From DASQFI01 sp963780895 (GTDB lineage Bacteria; Acidobacteriota; Vicinamibacteria; Vicinamibacterales; SCN-69-37): a stretch of 64,000 nt of DNA. Within the stretch, counting starts at the first letter, position 1, and each line of letters opens with the position of its first letter. The notes below the pieces were generated by a model, which was not told the DNA's origin, made no database searches, and saw only the letters and a list, made by a program, of their open reading frames with translations. A program made the translations under genes and the position numbers. The stretch covers positions 558,001 through 622,000 of the forward strand of contig CAWAEG010000002.1 in the NCBI GenBank assembly GCA_963780895.1, in the 5' to 3' direction. Shown in pieces: positions 52,634-60,610 of this stretch.

Positions 52634-53413
52634 ATGAGTCCGCTTCCCCGGGTCGACATCCTGGGCGTTCGCATCAGCGCGATCAACCCGGCACAGGCGG
52701 TCGGCGAGATCGAAAGCTGGATCGGGCGCCGGGAGCGGCAGTACGTGAACGTGTGCAATGTGCACACGATCATGGAATGCCAGCAGCACGCCCGGCTGAA
52801 ACAGGTCGTCAACAACAGCGGGCTCTCGACCCCAGACGGCATGCCGCTCGTCTGGCTGAGCCGGCTGCATGGCTTCCGGAGCGTGGCCCGCGTCTATGGG
52901 CCGGACCTGATGCTGGCGCTCTGCGAGCGCAGCGAAGCGACCGGCCATCGTCATTTCTTTTACGGCGGCGCGCCCGGGATCGCGAAACGCCTGGCCGAGC
53001 AGCTTCAGCGCCGCTTTCCCGCCCTTCAGATCGCCGGCATCCACTCCCCGCCGTTTCGAAAGGTTGGAGCGATAGAGGACCGTGCGGTGCTCGACACCAT
53101 CGATGCCGCCAATCCGGACGTCGTGTGGATTGGCCTGGGCACGCCCAAGCAGGATCTCTGGGTAGCCGATCACCGTCCGCTTCTCGAGGCGCCGGTGCTC
53201 ATCGCCATCGGCGCCGCGTTCGACTTCCACGCCGGCGTCCTGCGTCAGGCACCGCGTTGGATGCAGCGGAGCGGACTCGAATGGTCGTTCAGGCTGGCGC
53301 AGGAGCCCCGGCGACTCGCGTACCGGTATCTCGTCTTGAATCCGCTGTTCGTTCTCAACGCGTTCTTGCAGGCGACGAAACTCCGGCGGTTTGAGAGCGA
53401 TACCACTCGATAG
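52634..53413 (+). CDS. WecG/TagA/CpsF-family glycosyltransferase (GT26)
   Basis: A 259-residue GT26 enzyme with the family core: VCNVHTIMECQQHARL, NSGLSTPDGMPLVWLSRL, HFFYGGAPGIAKRLAEQL and WIGLGTPKQDLWVADHRPLL, ending with the basic helix PRWMQRSGLEWSFRLAQEPR. It transfers a UDP-activated N-acetyl-mannosamine-type sugar to a lipid-linked acceptor in polysaccharide or teichoic-acid pathways. Its 3' end overlaps the converging epimerase gene by 59 nt, a long tail-to-tail overlap. It is the only plus-strand gene in this part of the locus. Confidence 0.9.
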   Translation: MSPLPRVDILGVRISAINPAQAVGEIESWIGRRERQYVNVCNVHTIMECQQHARLKQVVNNSGLSTPDGMPLVWLSRLHGFRSVARVYGPDLMLALCERSEATGHRHFFYGGAPGIAKRLAEQLQRRFPALQIAGIHSPPFRKVGAIEDRAVLDTIDAANPDVVWIGLGTPKQDLWVADHRPLLEAPVLIAIGAAFDFHAGVLRQAPRWMQRSGLEWSFRLAQEPRRLAYRYLVLNPLFVLNAFLQATKLRRFESDTTR

Positions 53414-54317
53414 TCTCTTTCAAACCCTCTTCGAACGACGTGCGCGCCTTGAAGCCGAACACCTGGTAGGCCCGAGATGTGTCCAGCATGCGCCGCGGCT
53501 GGCCATCCGGCTTCGTGGCGTCCCACCGAATCTCACCACGGAAACCCATCTCACGCGTAATGGTTTCCACGAGGTTCCTGATCGTGATTTCCCGTCCGGC
53601 TCCGATGTTGACGGGTTCCGGGGCGTCGTAACGTTCCGTGCCGAGAACGATCGCATCAGCGGCGTCCTTCACGTAGAGGAACTCCCTCGACGCGCTGCCG
53701 GTTCCCCAGACGTCGATGTGGCCGTGGCCTTCGTCCATGGCATCCGCCACTTTCTTGATGAGCGCGGGAATCACGTGCGACCGGTCGGGTTCGAAATGGT
53801 CCCGGGGGCCATACAGGTTCACCGGCACGAGATGAATCACGTTGAACCCGTACTGCTGGCGGTATGCCTGGCCCTGGACCAGCAGCATCTTCTTGGCGAT
53901 CCCGTACGGCGCGTTCGTTTCTTCGGGGTAGCCGTTCCAGAGGTCGGACTCCTTGAACGGCACCGGCGTGTGTTTGGGGTACGCGCAAACGGTGCCAATC
54001 GCCACGAGCTTCTCGACTCCGGCGCGGCGGGCCGCCTCGAGCAGCTGCGCGCCCATCACGACGTTGTCGTAGAACATTTGGCCGGGGATCATCTGGTTGA
54101 AGCCGATGCCGCCGACGACCGCCGCCAGATGGATCACGACGTTCGCGTCGGCGACCAGTTTCGCGGCCTGATCCATCTGCCGCAGGTCGCACACATCAGA
54201 TCGGGGCACCACGATCTGGTCCGCCGGCACCCCGCGCCGCTGGAGGGCCTCGACGACGAACGAGCCCAGGAAACCAGCCCCACCGGTGACGACGATTCGC
54301 TTGCGCGCGAGATCCAT
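53355..54317 (-). CDS. GDP-L-fucose synthase-like NAD(P)-dependent epimerase/reductase
   Basis: A 320-residue extended SDR enzyme. ATG 54317 has a GAGAGGA site upstream and starts MDLARKRIVVTGGAGFLGSF; the frame upstream adds only non-family residues. NAD(P) motif GGAGFLG, active-site YGIAKK, and segments diagnostic of GDP-4-keto-6-deoxymannose epimerase/reductase (VVIHLAAVVGGIGFNQMIPG; VNLYGPRDHFEPDRSHVIPA; RRMLDTSRA) point to GDP-L-fucose or a related deoxysugar. The product would feed the glycosyltransferases next to it. No GDP-mannose dehydratase gene is in the window. Confidence 0.9.
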   Translation of the reverse strand: MDLARKRIVVTGGAGFLGSFVVEALQRRGVPADQIVVPRSDVCDLRQMDQAAKLVADANVVIHLAAVVGGIGFNQMIPGQMFYDNVVMGAQLLEAARRAGVEKLVAIGTVCAYPKHTPVPFKESDLWNGYPEETNAPYGIAKKMLLVQGQAYRQQYGFNVIHLVPVNLYGPRDHFEPDRSHVIPALIKKVADAMDEGHGHIDVWGTGSASREFLYVKDAADAIVLGTERYDAPEPVNIGAGREITIRNLVETITREMGFRGEIRWDATKPDGQPRRMLDTSRAYQVFGFKARTSFEEGLKETIEWYRSQTAGVSSPARTR

Positions 54318-54369
54318 GACGTCAGATTCCTCTCGAGGGCCGCACAACGGCCTGTCTGTGTTGTCGGAC

Positions 54370-55440
54370 CTATCCCGCTGCTACCTTAGTCTTCATCGCC
54401 GACTCGATGACGCCCAGAAGAGCGCGCGCCGACTGGTCCCAGCTGAAGCTCCGCGCCCGCTCGCGGCCGGCCGCCGCCAGCCGCGCACGGGCCTGACCGT
54501 CATTCTTCAGACGTCTGATGGCATCGGCCCAGGCCCCGGCATCGTTACAGGGCACGAACAGGGCCGCGTCGCCGAGCACTTCGCGGTGGACCGGAATGTC
54601 GGACGCGATGACCGGGCATCCGGCATTCATGGCGTCCAGCGGCGGCAGGTGGAACCCCTCGTAAATCGACGGGAACACCGCCGCGATGGCGCCGCGATAG
54701 AGCGACGCCAGCTCCGCATCGGGGACGTAGCCGCGCAACGACACGGCCGGAACGGACTGGACACGATCGATCCAGGCAGCCATGCCCCAGCCGACAGAGC
54801 CGCAGTGCACGAAGTCGACATCTTGCAGTTGTCCGACCGCGTTGACCAGGATTTCAAGATTCTTGCGTGGCTCGAGCGTATCGACGTTCAACACGTACGG
54901 CCGCGCGTCCGGCGACGGCACGCCGGCGGCAGGGGTGTGGCTGGCGGCGAGATGAACGACGTCGGCTTTGGCCGCGAGCTCCGGCCAGTGGTTCGCAAGC
55001 CGACCGCGAGTGAACGCCGAGATGCACGCAATCCGGTCCGCCTGGTGGAGTCCCCGCTCGTGCCACGCCGAGACGTACCGGTTCCGCGGGCTCATGGTTT
55101 CCGGATGGTCGCGCCACACGACATCGAGGAGAGTCACGATCTTGGGAAGGTCCGCTGGCAGGCCGTACGGCAGGACGTGGGTCGCGCTCCAGATGGCGTC
55201 CGGTCGTACGCCGGCGATGTCCCGGGCGATTCCGCGGAACGAGCGCCACGCCTCGCCCGCGAGCCCCGAACCCGTCGCGGGCCTCCACGAGACTCCGTTC
55301 CACCCAGGGTCTTCGCCCGAGAACAAATGAATCTCGACGTCTGGACGCACCCGTCGCAGGGCCTGAACCATCTCGCGCGCAAGCATCCCACGGCCGGTCG
55401 GCTTCGTCCGCAACGCGCGGGCATACACGGCGATGCTCAC
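54370..55440 (-). CDS. Glycosyltransferase family 4
   Basis: A 356-residue GT4 (GT-B) enzyme: N-terminal SIAVYARALRTKPTGRGMLA, acceptor-side loop LLDVVWRDHPETMSPRNRYV, nucleotide-sugar motif LNVDTLEPRKNLEILVNAVG and the E-x7-E signature FPSIYEGFHLPPLDAMNAGC. It probably adds a mannose- or hexose-type sugar to the polysaccharide repeat. Its ATG overlaps the stop of the upstream FkbM gene by 4 nt; the next gene downstream on this strand is the epimerase. Confidence 0.9.
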   Translation of the reverse strand: MSIAVYARALRTKPTGRGMLAREMVQALRRVRPDVEIHLFSGEDPGWNGVSWRPATGSGLAGEAWRSFRGIARDIAGVRPDAIWSATHVLPYGLPADLPKIVTLLDVVWRDHPETMSPRNRYVSAWHERGLHQADRIACISAFTRGRLANHWPELAAKADVVHLAASHTPAAGVPSPDARPYVLNVDTLEPRKNLEILVNAVGQLQDVDFVHCGSVGWGMAAWIDRVQSVPAVSLRGYVPDAELASLYRGAIAAVFPSIYEGFHLPPLDAMNAGCPVIASDIPVHREVLGDAALFVPCNDAGAWADAIRRLKNDGQARARLAAAGRERARSFSWDQSARALLGVIESAMKTKVAAG

Positions 55441-56411
55441 GGTGCGCGCCGGGCCCTCGAAAAGAAGTCGATCTCTGCCGCGCGCGCCGCGTCCATCACG
55501 TCGCGGTCGTCGTCATGGAAGACGGCGATGTCGCAATACACCTTGCTCTGCCGGCCGGCAAAGTACTGATGCACATCTTCCAGCAGCCGCCGGTCGCTGA
55601 GATCGCAGGCCAGCAGATAGTCGCCGCGGTTGTCCCAGATCAGCGCGGTGCTGTATCCGGCCCGGCAGAGGCTAGCGAAGATCTCGAACCCGCTCGGGTC
55701 ATAGCGCGCATAGGCGGATGGGTCGTACTCGAAGTAGATCACCGGTCGCGCACCCGCGAGCCAATCCAGTGCCGCCTTCAGAATCGCGCAATCGAGCCCG
55801 TCAGTGTCGATCTTGAGGAAGCGGGCTTCAGGAAGCGCGGATGGGCACGCAGAATCTCGATGAGCGGCTTCGGTACAATCACCTGCCCGGGGGACGCCGA
55901 GGAGACGAAAGCTCGCGGTGCCGTGATCGGCTCGTAGCGTGCCCGACAACGCGGCGACGCCATAGCCGACGAAACTCTGGTCGAGCTCGACATCGCGGAG
56001 CGCGCCGACGTTGGCCTGCAGCAGCTCGTAAAAAGTCGCGTTCCCCTCGATGCCCAGCAGCGGCATGGACGCCGCCCTCCGGATCGCGATGATGGTGTCG
56101 CCGACGTTGGCGCCGATATCGACACCAGCTGCATCCGGGTACTTGACAGCGACCTGTTGCGCCACCCGCGTGACGTTGGTCATGTATTGCGGATGCTGCT
56201 GTCGAATCAGCGGCAGGTCGTGCGAAAATGGAAGCCGTAGCGATTGGCCTTCGAACGAATAGACGACCGTCGGATCGCCGAGATCTGCAGCAGCAAGCGC
56301 CGCAGACCCGCGCCAGCCCAGCAGCTTCAGTTTGCCGGCAGAGGTCTTGGCATCGATGTGGCCAAGGCCGTTCAGCAACGTCTGGGCGGGGATCCGGAAG
56401 CCGTCAGCCAT
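55437..56411 (-). CDS. FkbM-family methyltransferase, internal out-of-frame patch
   Basis: About 324 residues from ATG 56411 (the frame upstream overlaps the flippase gene and is discarded). SAM-binding segment AGVDIGANVGDTIIAIRRAA and the family signature RFLKIDTDGLDCAILKAALD are in the main frame, followed by PVIYFEYDPSAYARYD. Between about 55827 and 55898 the main frame reads an un-family-like string (RAGDCTEAAHRDSACP), while the neighbouring frame reads PGQVIVPKPLIEILRAHPRF, which is what an FkbM protein has just before this signature. Two opposite one-base changes would explain it. FkbM enzymes O-methylate sugars or lipids; here a polysaccharide unit is the likely target. Confidence 0.83.
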   Translation of the reverse strand: MADGFRIPAQTLLNGLGHIDAKTSAGKLKLLGWRGSAALAAADLGDPTVVYSFEGQSLRLPFSHDLPLIRQQHPQYMTNVTRVAQQVAVKYPDAAGVDIGANVGDTIIAIRRAASMPLLGIEGNATFYELLQANVGALRDVELDQSFVGYGVAALSGTLRADHGTASFRLLGVPRAGDCTEAAHRDSACPSALPEARFLKIDTDGLDCAILKAALDWLAGARPVIYFEYDPSAYARYDPSGFEIFASLCRAGYSTALIWDNRGDYLLACDLSDRRLLEDVHQYFAGRQSKVYCDIAVFHDDDRDVMDAARAAEIDFFSRARRAP

Positions 56412-56418
56412 GGCCTGC

Positions 56419-57733
56419 TCAGGACCGCTGGTTCGCCGACAACAGACGAAGAATTCGGGGAACGGCCACCAGATACGGCACAGCCACGACGGCACCGTAG
56501 ACGATCACGGTCGCCCAGGCGATGCCGGGCAGACCCCATCTCCGGGCAAGCGCGATCTTCGCGGCAAGACCGACGAGCGCCAGCAGCGAGGCGCAGATGA
56601 CCTGCAAACGGACAACACTTGCCCCGTTCAGGAACATGGCGACGGCGTTTCCTGCCGCCTGTAGAACCGCCCAGATCCCGAGTCCCAGCAAGAGGAAGAA
56701 CGAAGGCGTGATCGAACTTCCTGCCCACCATTGAACGATCGGCTGCCCCAGCATGACCAGCACCGCCGACGGAAGGCCCGCCACGACGACGGCGAGAAGC
56801 AGCGATCGTTTCAGGGTTTGTGCGACCCAGTTCAAGTCACCCCGAGTCACCGCCTCGCCGTACGCGGGCCACAGCGGCATGAACAGCGTCCCCAGAATCA
56901 GAGCCGGGAGGCTGAACAGCTGCATCGTGACCGAGTACTCGGCGACCAATTCCGCTCCGAGCACGTGCGCCGCGACCAGGTTGTCGGATGCAAACGCGAG
57001 TGCGGCCGCCACCTGAAGAACGAAGAACAGGCCGCCGAGCTTGAAGATTCTCGCCGCGGCCGAGATCGAGAACGACCGCCAGCTCGGCCGAAGCTCACGA
57101 TGACGCCAGCCGAAGAGCACGCCTGCCTGCAGCGCGGCCGCCACGAGGGGAAGGCCGGCGACCGCGAAGACCATCCACGGCAGGCTCATCCCGAGCCCAA
57201 CGCCAATCAGGAGTCCGGCCAGTCCAAACAGGCTGCCCGCTGCCTGCCAGAGACTATTGTCGAAGCCGCGCTGGTAGCCCGCCTGCACCCGCTGCGCCAC
57301 GCTGAGCGGCGCGGCGACGAGCAGACAGACGACGAACACCGCCGTCGCCGGCCCGGCTTCGCGGGCAGCAGCGGGCGTGATGACGTTGAAGACCTTCGGC
57401 CACGGGACGAAACTCTGCACGACCAGGAAGACAAGCCCGAACGACAGAGAGATCCCCGTCAGCAGAAAGAACGCGCTCGAGATGTACCGCTGAGCCAGTG
57501 CGGGCTCGTCGCGGCCATGGGCCTCGGTGATGGCGTTGATCAGTCCGTTCCCCAGTCCCAGATCGACGAGGCTGAGCCCGAGCGTGAGCGACGTGATCAT
57601 CACCCAGACGCCATACCGTTCTTCGCCAAGGTGGGCGAGGGCCACTGGTACGGTGATGAACAACGTCAGGACGCTGACGCCGCGCGCGAACCCGGATGCG
57701 AGCGCGGAAAGAGGACCCGACGTTGCCGATCAT
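56419..57733 (-). CDS. Wzx-type polysaccharide flippase, frameshift at N-terminus
   Basis: A 437-residue, 12-13-helix membrane protein of the MOP/Wzx superfamily once repaired. The body in the main frame (from about 57705) has ERYGVWVMITSLTLGLSLVD, LGLGNGLINAITEAHGRDEP and later helices such as IFKLGGLFFVLQVAAALAFA. The start ATG 57733 lies one register away; deleting one base in GGGT at 57713-57718 joins MIGNVG to PLSALASGFARGVSVLTLFI. Unrepaired, the first in-frame start is 57663. Flippases translocate lipid-linked repeat units to the periplasm. It sits 7 nt upstream of the FkbM gene, in the same transcript. Confidence 0.84.
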
Positions 57734-57769
57734 GAGCGCGACCAGCGGGGGTCGAGAGGTCCACCGATT

Positions 57770-58666
57770 TCAACGTGGTTTCTCGAACAGCAAACCCGCG
57801 ACGCCGACTCCAGGCATGGCCTGCCAGGAGTCAAAGTGCTGATAGTGATCGGCGATTTCTCGAGGACTATCAACCGTGGCGGCAATCCCTTCCCGCATCC
57901 ATTGCGCGATATAGGCATGAAAGCGTCCCGGGGTCTTCTCCCCGAACCAGCGCGTCAGGACTGGCGCATGACCGATCGATTCGATCAGCCGGCCGCATAG
58001 CGCTCGTTCATCGTAGAACCGCTGAAAGAAGTAATTGCCGTCCTGCATGGGGGCCTGTGTTCCGTAGTTGTCGATCTCCCGATACTCGATCCAATACCGG
58101 CGATCCACCGGGACCGTCAGGATCAGGTGTCCGCCGGGCTTCAGCGCGTCGAACATCCACCGGACCACTTCGCGATCCTCATAGGCCCCAGCGATGTGTT
58201 CGACGACCGACAGCGACCAGAGGGCGTCGTATTCGCCCAGATGCGATCTCAGCGCCGAGGCCTCGTTGAGCTGAGCGTGAATATTGGTCAGGCCCAGCCG
58301 TCTGACGGCGGCCCGCGTCTCCTCCAGGTCCTCCCGACTCGGGTTCAGCAATGTAATGTGTGCCGAGGGATGGTTCGCGGCCACGTACAGACTGAACAGG
58401 CGCGGCGAGCTCACGTCGAGGCAGCGGCCGGGACCTGAAGGCAGGCAGCTGCCCGCAAACTCGAACTCGAAGTGGCGCAGAATGTCGACGGGCGTCAGCA
58501 GATACCGGGAGCCCAGTCGCGGCGCGCGCCCGATCATTCGCCAGCCGAGGCGCCGCCCAAAGTTGGCGAACTGCAGCCCGGGCACGTGTTCCCGGTTCGC
58601 GTAACGCATCGCGGCTGTTGCCCGCCCGAACAACCGGAGCCAGTAGATGGGGTTGCGTGAGCCCAT
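57770..58666 (-). CDS. Class I SAM-dependent methyltransferase
   Basis: A 298-residue protein. ATG 58666 has a GGAGAGA site; 24 nt upstream is a second in-frame ATG (58690). The SAM fold is recognisable from GRCLDVSSPRLFSLYVAANH (motif I, with Ser-Ser in place of the usual Gly-x-Gly), SLSVVEHIAG and MFDALKPGGHLILTVPVD, typical of polysaccharide-locus methyltransferases of the methyltransf_11/23 type. The altered motif I is atypical but the following acidic residues are kept, so activity is uncertain. It precedes the flippase by 36 nt in the same direction. Confidence 0.84.
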   Translation of the reverse strand: MGSRNPIYWLRLFGRATAAMRYANREHVPGLQFANFGRRLGWRMIGRAPRLGSRYLLTPVDILRHFEFEFAGSCLPSGPGRCLDVSSPRLFSLYVAANHPSAHITLLNPSREDLEETRAAVRRLGLTNIHAQLNEASALRSHLGEYDALWSLSVVEHIAGAYEDREVVRWMFDALKPGGHLILTVPVDRRYWIEYREIDNYGTQAPMQDGNYFFQRFYDERALCGRLIESIGHAPVLTRWFGEKTPGRFHAYIAQWMREGIAATVDSPREIADHYQHFDSWQAMPGVGVAGLLFEKPR

Positions 58667-58730
58667 TGTCTCTCCAGCCGTCGTCAACATGCTTCCGGCC
58701 AGACGACCACGGTCCGGGGATGGGTCGTGG

Positions 58731-60521
58731 TCATCGAAGCTCCACGAGTCGCAGGCCCTGATTCGTGACCGGCGTCACTTGCAGCCCGGCGGTCACGTGA
58801 GCCAACACGGACGCAGGGATACCGTCTTCAAGCACTTGCACCCGGCGCCCTCGTGCCAGCAGCTCGCGAATCAGCCGCGGGGCGTCTTTGCCTTCGTCTG
58901 CCCACGCATCCAGAATCACCACGTCGCGATCGAGCAGCAACGCCGCAGCAGGATCCCTGTGTCCCCACCAGGCGACGAGCACCGATCGATCCGTCACGAC
59001 ACCGGCTAGCGCCTGCGTACGGCCCAGGCTGTACCGACGCGCGCGGTGCGACGCGAAGACATCGTCGGCCAGGTGGAGCGCCAAACCCCAACCGAGGCAG
59101 AGTCCCACGACGACGGCGACGAGCGTCCTGACCCGATAACCGATCCTGGCCAGAATCCAGCAGACGACGAGCAAGGCCGCAAGAAGAAGCGGCGCTTTCA
59201 GAATCACCGCAATGCGCATCGTCCAGCCCGGCACGTCGGGTGCACCGGCGGCGGGCGCGCTCATCAGGACCAGGATCAGCGCAGGCATCGCGATCGCCGC
59301 GCCGGCCAGGAGCGGACGAGCCCTGAGCCGAAGTCCATCGAGCGCCCAGGCGAGACCGATCGCCGACAGCGGCAGCAGTTCGAGCAGGTACCGCTGGTTG
59401 AAGGCGAGACCGTCGTGGCGCCGAACGCCGGCCAGCGCGAATGTCGCGACGATTCCCCCCATCGTGAGCGACAGGAGCCGCATCTGGCGCCGCTGCGCCT
59501 CCGGCGCCTCGACTCGCGACGTCCAGACGAGTGCGGCCATGAGGAACGCCAGCGCTGCCCACGGCGCGGACTGCAGAAAGGCCTTCTTCACGGTTGTGTT
59601 CAACAACAGATGCGCGCCGGTGGTGGCATCGTATCGAACCCAGCTCTCGAACTCAGGTCCGATCAGCGGCGGTCGCACCGAGAAGTCAATCATCTGCGCC
59701 CAGGCCATGACGAGAGGGTCCAGCACGGAACTCTCCGGGCTCTGCAAGAGCGGCACGTTCAGGTAGCCTTTGCCCTTGCTGATCGGGTTCCACGAGTCGA
59801 GCCGGGCGTGATTGATCGCCGAGCTGGTCCCAAGCGGAATCGCGGCGGCCAGCACGAAGGCCAGCAGCGCGTGCCATCGACGGTTCGCCCAGAGACCGAT
59901 GCCCACGGCAACGGCGGCCAGCACGACCGTATTCTGGTACCGAATGCCTGTCGCGGTAGCCAGCAGGAAGCCGGCGACCGATCCAAACCACAGGCGCCCG
60001 CCATCGAGCAGACGGCCCGCGGCGACAATCCCTCCCGTACAGAGCGCGAAGCTCAGCGCCTGTGGCCAGAGGCCCTGGGCGTACTCAATGGCATAGCCAC
60101 CAAGGGCGAACGCCGCAGCGGCCAGCCATGGCGTCGACGGCTCGCTCGAGTATCGACGCGCGTAGAGAAAGACGAGCGCGGTCGTGGCCAGGTAGCTGAC
60201 CACGTTGATCGCCACCAGTCCGGGCCAGCCGAACCAGGAAAACGGAAGAGCGATCGGCCCATAGAGAGGTGGCGCGGTCGAAACGACCGGTGTCGAGTCC
60301 ACGACGCGGGTCGGTGGCCAGGGATCGAAGAAGACGAGCTCGCGGCTGGGCGTCAGGCCATCAGTGTTGGCGACGCTGACCCCTCCGTTGCGCAGGGCCA
60401 GCACGTTGACCAGATAGTTGATTTCGTCGACGATGAAAACGCCCGGGACGACCTTCGCCGAAACGACGACGCCCAGAACCACCAGGGCGACCACGAACGA
60501 CGGAGGCAACAAGGCGCGCAC
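58731..60521 (-). CDS. GT39-like polytopic membrane glycosyltransferase
   Basis: About 596 residues and 12 or more hydrophobic helices. The first periplasmic loop carries FIVDEINYLVNVLALRNG, with the Asp-Glu pair of GT-C/GT39-type transferases (PMT and ArnT relatives) that use polyprenyl-phosphate sugars. Other segments are LYGPIALPFSWFGWPGLVAI and RYQNTVVLAAVAVGIGLWA; a soluble C-terminal tail ends PVTNQGLRLVELR. The start is set at GTG 60521 because upstream residues in this frame are antisense to the VWA gene. It closes the polysaccharide locus on its downstream side. Confidence 0.8.
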   Translation of the reverse strand: MRALLPPSFVVALVVLGVVVSAKVVPGVFIVDEINYLVNVLALRNGGVSVANTDGLTPSRELVFFDPWPPTRVVDSTPVVSTAPPLYGPIALPFSWFGWPGLVAINVVSYLATTALVFLYARRYSSEPSTPWLAAAAFALGGYAIEYAQGLWPQALSFALCTGGIVAAGRLLDGGRLWFGSVAGFLLATATGIRYQNTVVLAAVAVGIGLWANRRWHALLAFVLAAAIPLGTSSAINHARLDSWNPISKGKGYLNVPLLQSPESSVLDPLVMAWAQMIDFSVRPPLIGPEFESWVRYDATTGAHLLLNTTVKKAFLQSAPWAALAFLMAALVWTSRVEAPEAQRRQMRLLSLTMGGIVATFALAGVRRHDGLAFNQRYLLELLPLSAIGLAWALDGLRLRARPLLAGAAIAMPALILVLMSAPAAGAPDVPGWTMRIAVILKAPLLLAALLVVCWILARIGYRVRTLVAVVVGLCLGWGLALHLADDVFASHRARRYSLGRTQALAGVVTDRSVLVAWWGHRDPAAALLLDRDVVILDAWADEGKDAPRLIRELLARGRRVQVLEDGIPASVLAHVTAGLQVTPVTNQGLRLVELR

Positions 60522-60610
60522 TCGCAGGTTTCGGGCGTAGTCTACTTCACGCCCGCGCGGTATCCGGCGGCCATCAGACAGCTCGAGTGGCGGCGCGAGA
60601 TCGGAAGTCG

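Noticed and set aside
56731..57735. A 334-codon plus-strand frame across the flippase gene
   Set aside because: It is antisense to hydrophobic helices, giving an Arg/Gln/Asp/His-rich sequence without any motif.
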